Source: Methylomonas albis (GTDB taxonomy: Bacteria > Pseudomonadota > Gammaproteobacteria > Methylococcales > Methylomonadaceae). From it: a stretch of DNA of 64,000 bases. Positions 28,802-37,331 of this stretch are shown piece after piece. Where the stretch lies: assembly GCF_014850955.1 (NCBI RefSeq), contig NZ_JACXSS010000001.1, positions 2,046,001-2,110,000 on the forward strand. Direction: 5' to 3'. Every line of letters starts with the position of its first letter. The stretch's first letter is position 1. The notes beneath the pieces were generated by a model, which was given only the letters and a program-made list of their open reading frames with translations, did not search any database and was not told the origin of the DNA. The position numbers and the translations under genes were made by a program.

Positions 28802-28924
28802 ATTAGTGGCTGCTATTATCCGACGCAACGTAAACCACTGCGTTTGCGATGGAATCAGATTCATTTGCGGCACGCGCAGACGGCACGCACGGATCTTCAG
28901 TCAGGAATCATTGGTATCAACTCT

Positions 28925-29908
28925 ATGAATAGGCTAACGACTATTAGGTCTTATAAAATCGACTGTTCTGATCGATCCGGATTCGATCAGGATTACGCTG
29001 GCGACGTGTCTGCGACGCCACCCAGTAACGGCATTCCATTTGTCAGCGGGCGCTCGCAGGAGCTGCAGTTACAGCCGGACTTGTCGCTTTATGCATCCGA
29101 TGTATGCGACGAACAAGACGTGGAAGTCAGTGGAATATTGCAGCCTGGGCTATTGGTTGTGTTGCCGCTGGCCGGAGAAGCGGATGTCACATATGGCGAT
29201 CAGCGTTTTCTGTTGGGCAACAGGGATAATGAAGGCAACGGTCTGGTGCTTAGCCTAACCCAGCGTGATCGCTTTAGTCGGCGCTTAATACGAGGTACGC
29301 GGCGCAGGGTGGTTAGTCTGGCTTTTGGTAGTCGCTGGCTGAGCAAGCACGAAGATCTGCTAGCGGCCTATCCGGTATTAGAGAGCTTGCGCGGCAATCA
29401 TCTGGCGGTACAGCACTGGCGGTTGTCTGCCCATCTGCGGTTACTGGCGGGCAGTGTATTTGAGTTGTGTGCTGTCAACACACCTTTGATGGGTTTGCGT
29501 TTGGAAAGCCGCTGCTTGGACATAGTCGCCGAAGTGCTGGCCGGGCTGACAGACGTAAACCCGGCGTCCGAGCGCACACTTAGGCCGCGCGAACGTCGCC
29601 GATTGGCAGAGTTTCGCGCTTTTCTAGACAGCGGTGCAGGGGACGACTGGTCGATGCAAGCGCTAGCCGAGAGGATAGGCATGAGTCCTAGTACTCTGCA
29701 ACGCTACTTTCGGCTGTATACCGGTAATAGCGTGTTCGCCTACCAACGCCGCCGTCTTTTGGAGCAAGCGCGTATCGCCTTGGAGCAGGAAGGCATCAGT
29801 GTAAGCGATGCGGCGCAACTGGCCGGTTATACCAGCGCCGCCAACTTCGCGACAGCTTTTCGGCGGCAGTTCGGGATGCAGCCGGGCATTTTGCGCCTAC
29901 ACCGTTGA
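28925..29908 (+). CDS. AraC-family regulator of the siderophore island (PchR-like)
   Basis: A 327-aa transcription factor. The N-terminal ~200 residues are a ligand-binding region that I cannot assign in detail. The C-terminal ~100 residues hold two helix-turn-helix units of the AraC type: WSMQALAERIGMSPSTLQRYFRLYTG and ISVSDAAQLAGYTSAANFATAFRRQFG, in parts, ending MQPGILRLHR. Regulators of this class (PchR, AlcR) sense a ferric siderophore and activate its receptor and uptake genes. It is divergent from the receptor. The start at ATG 28925 is the first internal Met compatible with the domain; it lacks a strong ribosome-binding site. Confidence 0.85.
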   Translation: MNRLTTIRSYKIDCSDRSGFDQDYAGDVSATPPSNGIPFVSGRSQELQLQPDLSLYASDVCDEQDVEVSGILQPGLLVVLPLAGEADVTYGDQRFLLGNRDNEGNGLVLSLTQRDRFSRRLIRGTRRRVVSLAFGSRWLSKHEDLLAAYPVLESLRGNHLAVQHWRLSAHLRLLAGSVFELCAVNTPLMGLRLESRCLDIVAEVLAGLTDVNPASERTLRPRERRRLAEFRAFLDSGAGDDWSMQALAERIGMSPSTLQRYFRLYTGNSVFAYQRRRLLEQARIALEQEGISVSDAAQLAGYTSAANFATAFRRQFGMQPGILRLHR

Positions 29909-30026
29909 TGCGTCTTTGCGAAAAACGCATACAGCTTTGTTAGTCGGTCAATCAGCAGCGCGCTTCCAACGGTACGTCTTAGGCAACCGTATAATCCGGT
30001 GCCAGCGTAACCATTTGAATTTTTCC

Positions 30027-30827
30027 ATGCCAACTCTTCACCCTGCGCCCAACAGATCCTTCAATTCCCCGCAATGGCTTACTGTTTGCGACACGTTGCG
30101 CTTAGGACCGCATTTGCGACGTATCCGTTTTCACGGGGCGGACCTGCAAGGGCTTGGCAACGCCGGACCGGGCGCCCATCTCAAGCTATTAGTGCCTGAT
30201 CTCGAAGCAGGTGCGACCCACATGTCAAATGCGTTCGGGATGCCGCATTATGCAGCCCGGATTTATAGCCTGCGCCGCTTCGATAGCAATCTGAATTTGC
30301 TTGATGTGGACTTTGTATTGCACGGCGCACATGGCCCAGGCACACGTTGGGCCGTCAACGCAAAAATTGGGGACAGTATCGCTCTGGCAGGGGTTGGCGG
30401 TCCGGCGTTGGCGAACATGGCTGCCGATTTCCATATATTGGTCGGCGATTTATCCGCGCTGCCGGCTATTGCTGCCGTGTTGGAAGCGCTACCGAGCCAA
30501 TCCAAAGGTTTGGCATTAATTCAAATCGAGGAGACGGCCGATCAACTCGCATTACAGCATCCAGCGGGTGTCGAAATTCAGTGGTTAACGGCAGCCGCAC
30601 CTAAGCATTTGCCTGGCGTGTTTTTTAATCTGACATGGCCGACTGAGGGGCAGGTGTTTGCCACGATAGCCGGTGAGAGTACCGCGGTGCTCGCTATTCG
30701 CCAGAATTTATTGCAGGAGCGGGGCTTAGCACCGTCATCTATGTACGCTGTGCCATATTGGCGACAAGGTTGGCGTGAAGAGGATTACCATGCCGAACGG
30801 CATCGCGCGGTGGATGCACAGCCATGA
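30027..30827 (+). CDS. Siderophore-interacting protein (ViuB/SIP family ferric reductase)
   Basis: A 266-aa flavin-dependent reductase of the SIP family. The FAD-binding barrel shows HLKLLVPD, ARIYSLRRFD (FAD motif) and DFVLHGAHGPGTRWAV, then GVGGP, and the NAD(P)H-binding part has LVGDLSALPAIAAVLEALP, hallmarks of ViuB/YqjH. These cytoplasmic enzymes reduce ferric catecholates to release iron after import. The start at ATG 30027 is chosen over an upstream frame that would overlap the regulator gene. Its stop overlaps the next gene (ATGA). Confidence 0.9.
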   Translation: MPTLHPAPNRSFNSPQWLTVCDTLRLGPHLRRIRFHGADLQGLGNAGPGAHLKLLVPDLEAGATHMSNAFGMPHYAARIYSLRRFDSNLNLLDVDFVLHGAHGPGTRWAVNAKIGDSIALAGVGGPALANMAADFHILVGDLSALPAIAAVLEALPSQSKGLALIQIEETADQLALQHPAGVEIQWLTAAAPKHLPGVFFNLTWPTEGQVFATIAGESTAVLAIRQNLLQERGLAPSSMYAVPYWRQGWREEDYHAERHRAVDAQP

Positions 30828-31762
30828 GCAATCCGCTGCTGCAAATCATGATCTTAATTGTCTGGCTGTTAGCGGCCTGCGAAAGTCCGCCGTCCGCTAC
30901 GCCGGCGGAGAGGGGGCGCGAAATAATCGACGCTAGCGGCCGTTCGGTCAGCGTGCCACAGAGGGCGGAACGGGTGGTGGCGTTAAGCGAGCTGGACTTG
31001 GATACCTTACTGGCCCTTGGCTTGCAACCTGTTGGCGCGACTAATGGGCGGGGCAGTAACCAACCGCCACCCTATTTAGGCGAGGCCGTGCAGTATGTCG
31101 AAAGTGTCGGTTCATTTGCGCTACCGTCCCTGGACCGCATCGTGGCTTTGCAGCCGGATTTAATTCTGGCCGGCGGTCAGAGCGATCCTGAATTTTTGGA
31201 TCAGTTACGCGCCATCGCGCCGACCGTCATCAGCTTTTATCCGGGCGAGCATTGGCAAGATAGTCTTAAGCGCATCGCAGCAGCTGTTGACCGCCCGCAA
31301 GCCGGCGTGGATGTGCTTGCCGATTACCGGGCGCTAGTTGTGCGAATAAGCGAAGAGCTTAAAGCGCACCGAGGCGAATCGGTAAGTATTGTTCGCCTCA
31401 CCCCCAATGGGCCGATGTACATGTTGGGCGACGCCTTTGCCGGTCAGGTGCTAGCCGATTTGGGTTTAACCAGACCGCCGGCGCAACGCGCCTCCGGCGC
31501 CGGCCATGGACAAGCTTTAAGCCGGGAACTATTAACCGACATCGACGGCGATTGGCTGTTTATCGGTAACTTCGCGCCGGATCCGCAGGGCGTGGCAGCC
31601 TTGCAAAATGAACCGGCTTTTGCCGAATTGCTGGCTGCGCGTCGGCATCGGGTGCGCGAGGTCGATGCGGCGGTGTGGACGGTCATTGGCGGCCCCATCG
31701 CGGCGCGCGCAATTGTGCTCGACGTGGTGGCAGCGTTTGCGACAGCGGAACCGGGATCGTGA
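30824..31762 (+). CDS. Ferric-siderophore ABC transporter substrate-binding lipoprotein
   Basis: A 312-aa type-III (FecB/FepB/BtuF) binding protein. The N terminus is a lipoprotein signal with lipobox LAAC. Typical features follow: REIIDASGRSVSVPQRAERVVAL, GLQPVGATN, VGSFALPSLDRIVALQPDLI and TVISFYPGEHW, with WTVIGGPIAARAIVLD near the end. It should bind the ferric siderophore in the periplasm and deliver it to the permease pair encoded next. Overlaps: ATGA with the SIP gene upstream, GTGA-type junction with the permease downstream. Confidence 0.92.
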   Translation: MSNPLLQIMILIVWLLAACESPPSATPAERGREIIDASGRSVSVPQRAERVVALSELDLDTLLALGLQPVGATNGRGSNQPPPYLGEAVQYVESVGSFALPSLDRIVALQPDLILAGGQSDPEFLDQLRAIAPTVISFYPGEHWQDSLKRIAAAVDRPQAGVDVLADYRALVVRISEELKAHRGESVSIVRLTPNGPMYMLGDAFAGQVLADLGLTRPPAQRASGAGHGQALSRELLTDIDGDWLFIGNFAPDPQGVAALQNEPAFAELLAARRHRVREVDAAVWTVIGGPIAARAIVLDVVAAFATAEPGS

Positions 31763-31764
31763 GT

Positions 31765-32787
31765 ATGGCTAAGTTTAAGTCCAGCGCCTGGCATGCTTTG
31801 CTGTGGCTGAGCTTACCGCTACTGGCTTTGGCCTCGTTAAGCCTGGGGGCCGGCGCTGTCGGTTGGTCGGATAGTGTGGATTGGATGTTGAACACATCGA
31901 CTGATACCCATACCAATTTGGTGCTGAGTGAGTTGCGGCTACCCCGGTTGCTGAAGGCCTTGGCGTTGGGCGCAGCATTGGCTGCTTCCGGGGTGTTATT
32001 GCAAGCGGTAACCCACAATCCGCTCGCCGAACCCGGGTTGATGGGGGTTAACAGCGGCGCAGCGCTGGGCGTAGCGCTTGGTATTGCGCTATTTGGCGGA
32101 CAATCTCCTGCGGCGCAAATCGGCTGGGCCTTGAGCGGCGCCCTGTTGGGCAGCCTGCTGGTGTTGCTATTGGCGCGTGCCGGCAACGCTCAGACATCGC
32201 CGTTGCGACTGGTGTTGGCCGGATTAGCCTTGACTGCCACCTGTCATAGTCTGACAGCGTGGCTGGCCTTGGTCAGCACAGCCAATCTTGATCAGTTTCG
32301 CTTCTGGATGCTGGGTTCCTTAAGCCATCCGCATGCTGGCTTGCTTTGGCCGGGCCTGATAATCATAGTGGGTGGCTTGTTGGCGGCTGTCGTATTGGTG
32401 CGGCCGTTATCGGCATTGGCGCTGGGCGATGATTTGGCTCGGGCGTTGGGTCAAGGTCCAGCGCCGGTTCGGACCGCGGCGGTGTTGGTGGTTGCGCTGT
32501 TAAGCGGCACCTGTGTCGCCTTAGCTGGGCCGATGCCGTTTTTAGGACTAATCGCCACCTATTCCGCCAGAGCATTGGCCGGCGCGGTGTTAGCCAAACA
32601 ATGCGCTTATTCAATATGGCTAGGAGCAGTGCTGATGCTGTTGGCCGATATATCCGCCCGTTTGTTGCTCGCGCCTTTCGAGATGCCGGTGAGTGCTGTG
32701 CTGGCGGCTATCGGTGCCCCGTTATTGATCTGGATCGTCCACCGCAATGCCGCACTAGCCTTGATGCCGGCCGGTACTGAAGCATGA
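31765..32787 (+). CDS. FecCD-family siderophore permease, subunit 1
   Basis: A 340-aa integral membrane protein of the FecCD family, about ten hydrophobic helices. Diagnostic segments are LRLPRLLKALALGAALAASG, LLQAVTHNPLAEPGLMGVNSGA, LVLAGLALTATC and VALAGPMPFLGLIATYSAR (the ATPase-coupling region in variant form). It forms the channel with the next gene product. I start it at ATG 31765; a GTG at 31759 overlapping the preceding stop is also possible. It overlaps the next gene by ATGA. Confidence 0.92.
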   Translation: MAKFKSSAWHALLWLSLPLLALASLSLGAGAVGWSDSVDWMLNTSTDTHTNLVLSELRLPRLLKALALGAALAASGVLLQAVTHNPLAEPGLMGVNSGAALGVALGIALFGGQSPAAQIGWALSGALLGSLLVLLLARAGNAQTSPLRLVLAGLALTATCHSLTAWLALVSTANLDQFRFWMLGSLSHPHAGLLWPGLIIIVGGLLAAVVLVRPLSALALGDDLARALGQGPAPVRTAAVLVVALLSGTCVALAGPMPFLGLIATYSARALAGAVLAKQCAYSIWLGAVLMLLADISARLLLAPFEMPVSAVLAAIGAPLLIWIVHRNAALALMPAGTEA

Positions 32788-33767
32788 TTGGCTCAGTATG
32801 TCGGTTCGCGCCGATTTTGCTACTGCTGGCGCTTGTTTATCTCGCGCTGGCGGTCGGCACGCCAAGTTTATCGGCATCGCAACTGTGGGCAGGCTTATCC
32901 GGTCAGGGGCCTGGTTGGCTATTTACCCTGGTTACGGAATTTCGTTTACCGCGCTTGTGCGCGGCGTTGCTGGTTGGTATTGGACTAGGTGCCGCCGGAG
33001 CTTTGTTGCAGAGTGTGACCCGTAATCACTTAGTCAGTCCGGATGTGTTGGGCATTAGCGACGGCGCGCTTTTGGCCTTGGCGTTGAGTTTAATCTTGAA
33101 TCCGGCCGGGGTATTGGGACCCTGGTGGGGAGCGGTGGTCGGCGCATTGCTCACGGCCTTAGTGACTTTGTTGGCTGCCGGAGGTGTCGGCACTCGAGGT
33201 TATCGGGTCCTGGTGGTTGGCGTGGGCATGGCCAGTTTGCTACGTGCCGGTTTCGATATGGCTTTGACCACTTTGCCCATGTTTCACGCTGCCGGGCTGT
33301 ACGCATTTAGCGTCGGTAGTCTGGCCGGCCGTGGTTGGCCGGTGGTGGGGGTGGCTGGTGGGCTGCTCGCTATCTTGCTGTTAGCCTGTACCACTGTTTC
33401 CCGGAGCCTCGCTTTGTTATGTCTGCACGATGACAGTATTCGCGGGTTGGGGGTTGATTTACGCCGACTGCGCTTAATCGTGATGTCGCTGGCTGCCGCG
33501 CTAGCCGGGGTCGCAGCGGCGATTGGTGGCCCGATCGGTTTTGTGGCCCTGGCTGCGCCGATGCTGGCACGGCATTTATCGGCAAACGGCGGTACCCCGT
33601 TATGGGCGTCTGCGTTACTGGGTGCCATTTTGGTCGCGGCGGCCGATTTGTTTGGCCGGATAGCTGCCGCGCCCGCCGAACTCCCGGCCGGTGTGGTCAC
33701 CGGTCTGCTGGGCGGCCCTTTTTTACTGTGGCTGCTGATGCGGTCGAATTCATACGGAGTCTCATAA
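32784..33767 (+). CDS. FecCD-family siderophore permease, subunit 2
   Basis: A 327-aa FecCD permease, partner of the preceding subunit. The same signatures recur: EFRLPRLCAALLVGIGLGAAG, LLQSVTRNHLVSPDVLGISDGA, LVVGVGMASLLRA and AIGGPIGFVALAAPMLARHL, the segment that contacts the ATPase. Its stop overlaps the start of the ATPase/MFS fusion gene (TAATG). Confidence 0.93.
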   Translation: MIGSVCRFAPILLLLALVYLALAVGTPSLSASQLWAGLSGQGPGWLFTLVTEFRLPRLCAALLVGIGLGAAGALLQSVTRNHLVSPDVLGISDGALLALALSLILNPAGVLGPWWGAVVGALLTALVTLLAAGGVGTRGYRVLVVGVGMASLLRAGFDMALTTLPMFHAAGLYAFSVGSLAGRGWPVVGVAGGLLAILLLACTTVSRSLALLCLHDDSIRGLGVDLRRLRLIVMSLAAALAGVAAAIGGPIGFVALAAPMLARHLSANGGTPLWASALLGAILVAAADLFGRIAAAPAELPAGVVTGLLGGPFLLWLLMRSNSYGVS

Positions 33768-35827
33768 TGTCGGCATTTTACGTCGACCACCTAATGGCCG
33801 GTTATGCTGCAAAGCCGGTATTGCGTGATGTCAGTTTGGAAATTCCGGCGGGACGGGTAACCGCCATTATTGGCGCCAACGGCTGCGGAAAAAGTACCTT
33901 GCTGCGCTGTCTGGCCCGACTGCATCCCGCTGATTCTGGGTCTGTTCGGCTTGGCGAGGAGGATTTGACAAACATCTCCACCGCCGATTTTGCCCGCAAC
34001 GTGGGATATTTGCCGCAGTTTCCCCTGGCGCCAGTAGGACTAAAGGTAAACGACTTATTGGCTTTGGCACGCCATCCGCATCGAAATTGGATGGCGCGCT
34101 GGTCGGCGGAAGACGAAGCCGCGCGCAGCGAAGCACTGCGGCTGACTGAGCTGAGCGCGATGGCTGGGCAGATGCTGGACAAGCTGTCCGGAGGGCAGCG
34201 CCAACGGGCGTGGATGGCCATGCTGTTAACGCAGTCCACACCGATTTTGTTGCTGGACGAACCCGGCAGTATGCTCGATCCCGGTCACCAACTGGAGTTG
34301 ATCGCGCTATTGCGCGCATTGGCGGATGCCGGCCGCACCGTCGTGGTGGTTATGCACGATTTAGTCGCCGCGCGTCATGCCGATTGGTTGGTGGCATTGG
34401 ATGGTGGCCAGCTAGCGGCCTGCGGATCTCCGTCAGACGTGTTGACTCCGGCGCTATTGCGGCGGCTTTATGGCATTGATAGCCATATTCTCAGCGCTCC
34501 CGACGGCACACCGGTCGCTGTTCCGGTGCGGCCGGCAGACTGGCCGCTGCCGCGGGCGCTGCCTTTGGCGCCAGTTAAAGGCTCGGTTGTTAGCCGTACT
34601 AAAGCGTCGGACAGTCCTAACGAGCGGCGCTTGGTGCTGACATTTGCGGTACTTCAATTCACGCTTCTACTGGATTATATGGTGCTGATGCCGCTGGGCG
34701 CGGAACTGATGCGTGATTTTGCCATCGGTCCCGCGCGCTTCGGTTCGCTAGTCGGCGTCTACACGCTGGCTTCGGCGCTGACCAGCCTGGTCGGTAGTCG
34801 CTGGATCGATCATGGCGACCGCAAGCGCAGCTTATTAGTGTTATATGCGGGTTTTATCATGGCCACCTTCAGTTGCGGCTTTGCGGCACACTTCGATGCC
34901 TTGCTTGCGGCACGTGCCTTAGCGGGCGCTTGCGCCGGGCTGAGCAACGCCACCATGATGGCAATGATCGCTGACCGGGTGGCACCGGAACGCCGCGGCC
35001 AAGCCATGGGCACGATAGCGTCCGCCTTTGGCGCATGCGCTGTCATCGGAGTGCCTGTGGGGCTAAGCTTGGCGGCAGTGGGTGGTTGGCGAATACCATT
35101 TTTCGTGGTGGCGGCGCTGGCCGGGTTGTGGTGGTTATGGTTGCTACGGTTCTTGCCCAAGTCGCCTGCCGTGATGACGGAAGGGCAGGGAAGTTTGCGC
35201 TCGCCGGCGCTGGCATTGGGGTGGTTACTGAGCTTTTGCATTGTGTTTGCCGGATTTCTGATTGTGCCTTATCTGGGCACGCATTTGAACGGCACCTTGG
35301 GCGTCAGTATGAGCCAATTGTCTTGGATTTATCTGGGTGCCGGCTTAACGACGTGGGTGGCCGCTCAATTTGTCGGCCGCGCGGTGGATAGGTTCGGCGC
35401 CGCTGGGGTTTTGGCAGTATTGCTTGCGGCCAGCACCGTGCCACATTTGTGGTTCACACAGTTGCAAACGGAACCTTTGTGGCTGATCAGCTTGGTGTTT
35501 GTACTTTTCATGGTCTTGACCTCAACCCGCGCTATTCCTGCCTCGGTATGGTTGATAGGACGGGTGCCGCCGCCTTTGCGCGGCCGTTATATGGCGGTCA
35601 ATACCGCAAGTACCGAGGCAGCATCCGGTTTGGCCGCCTGGTGCGCCGGGTTGATGATTGGCAGCGGCCAAGGTGGTGCGGTGCAGCATTTCGAACGCGT
35701 CGGTTGGCTGGCGGCTGGGGTCTCATGCCTGAGCCTGGGCTTACTGGCTGGCTTAGTGGCAAAAACTCGGGTGCCAACTGGCAAGACTAGCGGTTCTCAT
35801 CCTAAGGTTTGCAACGCTGAATCATGA
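33767..35827 (+). CDS. Fused siderophore ABC ATPase and MFS transporter
   Basis: A 686-aa protein joining two transport machines in one uninterrupted frame. Residues 1 to about 255 are a complete FecE/FepC-type ATPase: Walker A GANGCGKST (36-44), Q-loop YLPQF, signature LSGGQ (140-144), Walker B ILLLDEP (160-166) and H-loop His197. A Pro/Ala/Ser-rich linker (about 256-288) leads to a 12-helix major facilitator domain (about 289-670) with a motif-A-like GSRWIDHGDRKR at 343-354. The ATPase should power the FecCD importer encoded just upstream, while the MFS part resembles drug/siderophore exporters. The start at ATG 33767 has GGAG 8 bases upstream; a longer frame from 33602 overlaps the permease and is rejected. 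Confidence 0.9.
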   Translation: MSAFYVDHLMAGYAAKPVLRDVSLEIPAGRVTAIIGANGCGKSTLLRCLARLHPADSGSVRLGEEDLTNISTADFARNVGYLPQFPLAPVGLKVNDLLALARHPHRNWMARWSAEDEAARSEALRLTELSAMAGQMLDKLSGGQRQRAWMAMLLTQSTPILLLDEPGSMLDPGHQLELIALLRALADAGRTVVVVMHDLVAARHADWLVALDGGQLAACGSPSDVLTPALLRRLYGIDSHILSAPDGTPVAVPVRPADWPLPRALPLAPVKGSVVSRTKASDSPNERRLVLTFAVLQFTLLLDYMVLMPLGAELMRDFAIGPARFGSLVGVYTLASALTSLVGSRWIDHGDRKRSLLVLYAGFIMATFSCGFAAHFDALLAARALAGACAGLSNATMMAMIADRVAPERRGQAMGTIASAFGACAVIGVPVGLSLAAVGGWRIPFFVVAALAGLWWLWLLRFLPKSPAVMTEGQGSLRSPALALGWLLSFCIVFAGFLIVPYLGTHLNGTLGVSMSQLSWIYLGAGLTTWVAAQFVGRAVDRFGAAGVLAVLLAASTVPHLWFTQLQTEPLWLISLVFVLFMVLTSTRAIPASVWLIGRVPPPLRGRYMAVNTASTEAASGLAAWCAGLMIGSGQGGAVQHFERVGWLAAGVSCLSLGLLAGLVAKTRVPTGKTSGSHPKVCNAES

Positions 35828-36624
35828 AACAGTCAACGCAAATGCGCCACAGCTCCGGCTTCGCTATGCGTCCCGGCGTCGTATTGGTAAGCGGAGCGGC
35901 ACAAGGCATCGGTCTGGCGGTTGCGGCTTTGTTGTCTGCTGAGGGCTTAACAGTGGTCGCTGCCGACAACGACCGCGATGCGTTGCACAATGCTTGTCTC
36001 GCGACACCAGGACTGCAGCCGCTGACGCTGGACCTGCGTGACCGTGTTAGCATCGATTGCGCGGTTGCTCATGTAGAAACCACTATCGGTGCGATCGACT
36101 ATCTGGTCAATGTTGCAGGTGTGCTGCGTCCTGGTCATGTAGTGGATGCCAGCGACGAAGACTGGTTGGAAAGCTTTGCGGTAAATTGCCATGGGGTTTT
36201 TGCATTAAGCCGAGCTGTCGCTCGGTACATGTGTGAGCGGCGGCGCGGGGCTATCGTGACGGTCGGTTCCAACGCGGCATCGACGCCGCGCACTGGTATG
36301 GCGGCTTATGCCGCTTCGAAAGCCGCCGCTGCACAATTCACGCGTTGTTTGGGTCTGGAACTGGCGGAATATGGGATTCGCTGCAACCTGGTTTCGCCAG
36401 GATCAACCGAAACGGAAATGCAGCGTCGCTTTTGGCGAGCCGGTGGCGGCGGCCCCGCGCAAATCATCGCTGGTTCTTTGGCTCAGCACCGGCTGGGCAT
36501 ACCGTTGGGCAAGTTAGCGCAACCGAACGATATAGCCCAAGCAGTAGCCTTTCTATTGTCGGATTGGGCTGGACATATTACCTTGCAGGATTTAGTGGTC
36601 GACGGCGGGGCTACCTTGGGTTAA
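35824..36624 (+). CDS. entA: 2,3-dihydro-2,3-dihydroxybenzoate dehydrogenase
   Basis: A 266-aa short-chain dehydrogenase that oxidises 2,3-dihydro-2,3-DHB to 2,3-DHB with NAD+. It has the nucleotide-binding [19 protein letters not shown], the catalytic Ser in GSNAAS, YAASK with Tyr and Lys, and a C-terminal VVDGGATLG. The assignment to EntA rather than a generic SDR rests on the context with entC, entE and entB, on [19 protein letters not shown], and on the EntA-like C-terminal half. The ATG overlaps the fusion gene stop (ATGA). An internal Met at residue 15 is an alternative start. Confidence 0.9.
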   Translation: MKQSTQMRHSSGFAMRPGVVLVSGAAQGIGLAVAALLSAEGLTVVAADNDRDALHNACLATPGLQPLTLDLRDRVSIDCAVAHVETTIGAIDYLVNVAGVLRPGHVVDASDEDWLESFAVNCHGVFALSRAVARYMCERRRGAIVTVGSNAASTPRTGMAAYAASKAAAAQFTRCLGLELAEYGIRCNLVSPGSTETEMQRRFWRAGGGGPAQIIAGSLAQHRLGIPLGKLAQPNDIAQAVAFLLSDWAGHITLQDLVVDGGATLG

Positions 36625-36737
36625 TGGCAAAATGCATGAGTGGGATTTATGATAATTCCAACGAAACAGCTGCCGCGCCTAAAGGCGTTTGCGTCATTAC
36701 TTGCCAAATTGTCGCGTATTTTTTGCAGTATCTTCCT

Positions 36738-36766
36738 CTTGAATTGCGTGTGGCCCAGCACCATAT
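36738..36766 (+). promoter_or_regulatory. Sigma-32-like heat-shock promoter
   Basis: CTTGAA (36738-36743) is followed after 15 bases by CACCATAT (36759-36766). The E. coli sigma-32 consensus is CTTGAA and CCCCATNT with a similar spacer, so the match is complete at -35 and one base off at -10. It lies about 50 bases upstream of the small heat-shock gene. Confidence 0.7.
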
Positions 36767-36814
36767 TGGCAGCGAACCATTCAGTTTTTACATGCAACAA
36801 AGAGGAGAATCGAC

Positions 36815-37243
36815 ATGAGTAACTTAAATCCATTTGTTAGTCGCGGTCTGTTTGACGAACTGTTTCGCGATGTCAATCCCGGCTACTACATCAAACCTCT
36901 GCACGGTGACGGTTTACCGGCGCAAATCAGGGTTGATGTGAAAGAAAACCCAGGCGAATTTATCGTCCAAGCTGAAATTCCGGGCGCTGGTAAAGAGAAT
37001 ATCCATGTGGATATCGATGGCAATGTGGTGAGTATCCGCGCGCAAATCAGCCAGCTGGATTCGGAAAACAAAGACGATAAATTGTTACGCAGCGAGCGCT
37101 ATTTCGGTGAAGTGTCGCGCAGTTTTCAACTATCGGCTGATATTGACGAAGAGGCCAGCAAGGCACGTTACGAGAACGGCATACTGACGCTGAATCTAGC
37201 GAAGAAGTTGAAAAAAAGTGGGCAACGGCTGAGTATCGATTAA
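36815..37243 (+). CDS. Small heat-shock protein (Hsp20/alpha-crystallin)
   Basis: A 142-aa chaperone of the Hsp20 family that holds unfolding proteins in an ATP-independent way. The alpha-crystallin domain spans about residues 38-135: VDVKENPGEFIVQAEIPG, the IHVDIDGNVVSIRA strand, RYFGEVSRSFQLSADID, and the signature YENGILTLNLAKK. The C terminus ends GQRLSID. AGAGGAG lies before the ATG, and a sigma-32-like promoter lies upstream, consistent with heat induction. Confidence 0.93.
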   Translation: MSNLNPFVSRGLFDELFRDVNPGYYIKPLHGDGLPAQIRVDVKENPGEFIVQAEIPGAGKENIHVDIDGNVVSIRAQISQLDSENKDDKLLRSERYFGEVSRSFQLSADIDEEASKARYENGILTLNLAKKLKKSGQRLSID

Positions 37244-37288
37244 GCACTACTGAAACGTGCTTTGGTTATCTTCTGGGGTAAGTTAGCT

Positions 37289-37318
37289 TCACGGGCGCAC
37301 ACCCGCGTGTGCCCGTGA
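37289..37318. terminator. GC-rich hairpin between hsp20 and cysJ
   Basis: TCACGGGC and GCCCGTGA form an 8-bp stem, extended by ACAC/GTGT after a two-base bulge, in the gap between the convergent hsp20 and cysJ genes. There is no long T-run on either side, so it may be a weak bidirectional terminator or an RNA 3'-end stabiliser. Confidence 0.5.
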
Positions 37319-37331
37319 CCTAAATCTTAGA

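Noticed and set aside
33602..33766. N-terminal extension of the ATPase/MFS fusion
   Set aside because: It lies inside the permease gene in another frame; ATG 33767 has a GGAG and aligns with ATPase starts.
21806..36624. Full enterobactin-type pathway
   Set aside because: No EntF, thioesterase or Fes-like esterase is present in the window; only the DHB steps and one condensation domain are supported.
36640..36822. Small open frame (60 codons) just before hsp20
   Set aside because: It overlaps the heat-shock promoter and hsp20 start and has no ribosome-binding site.
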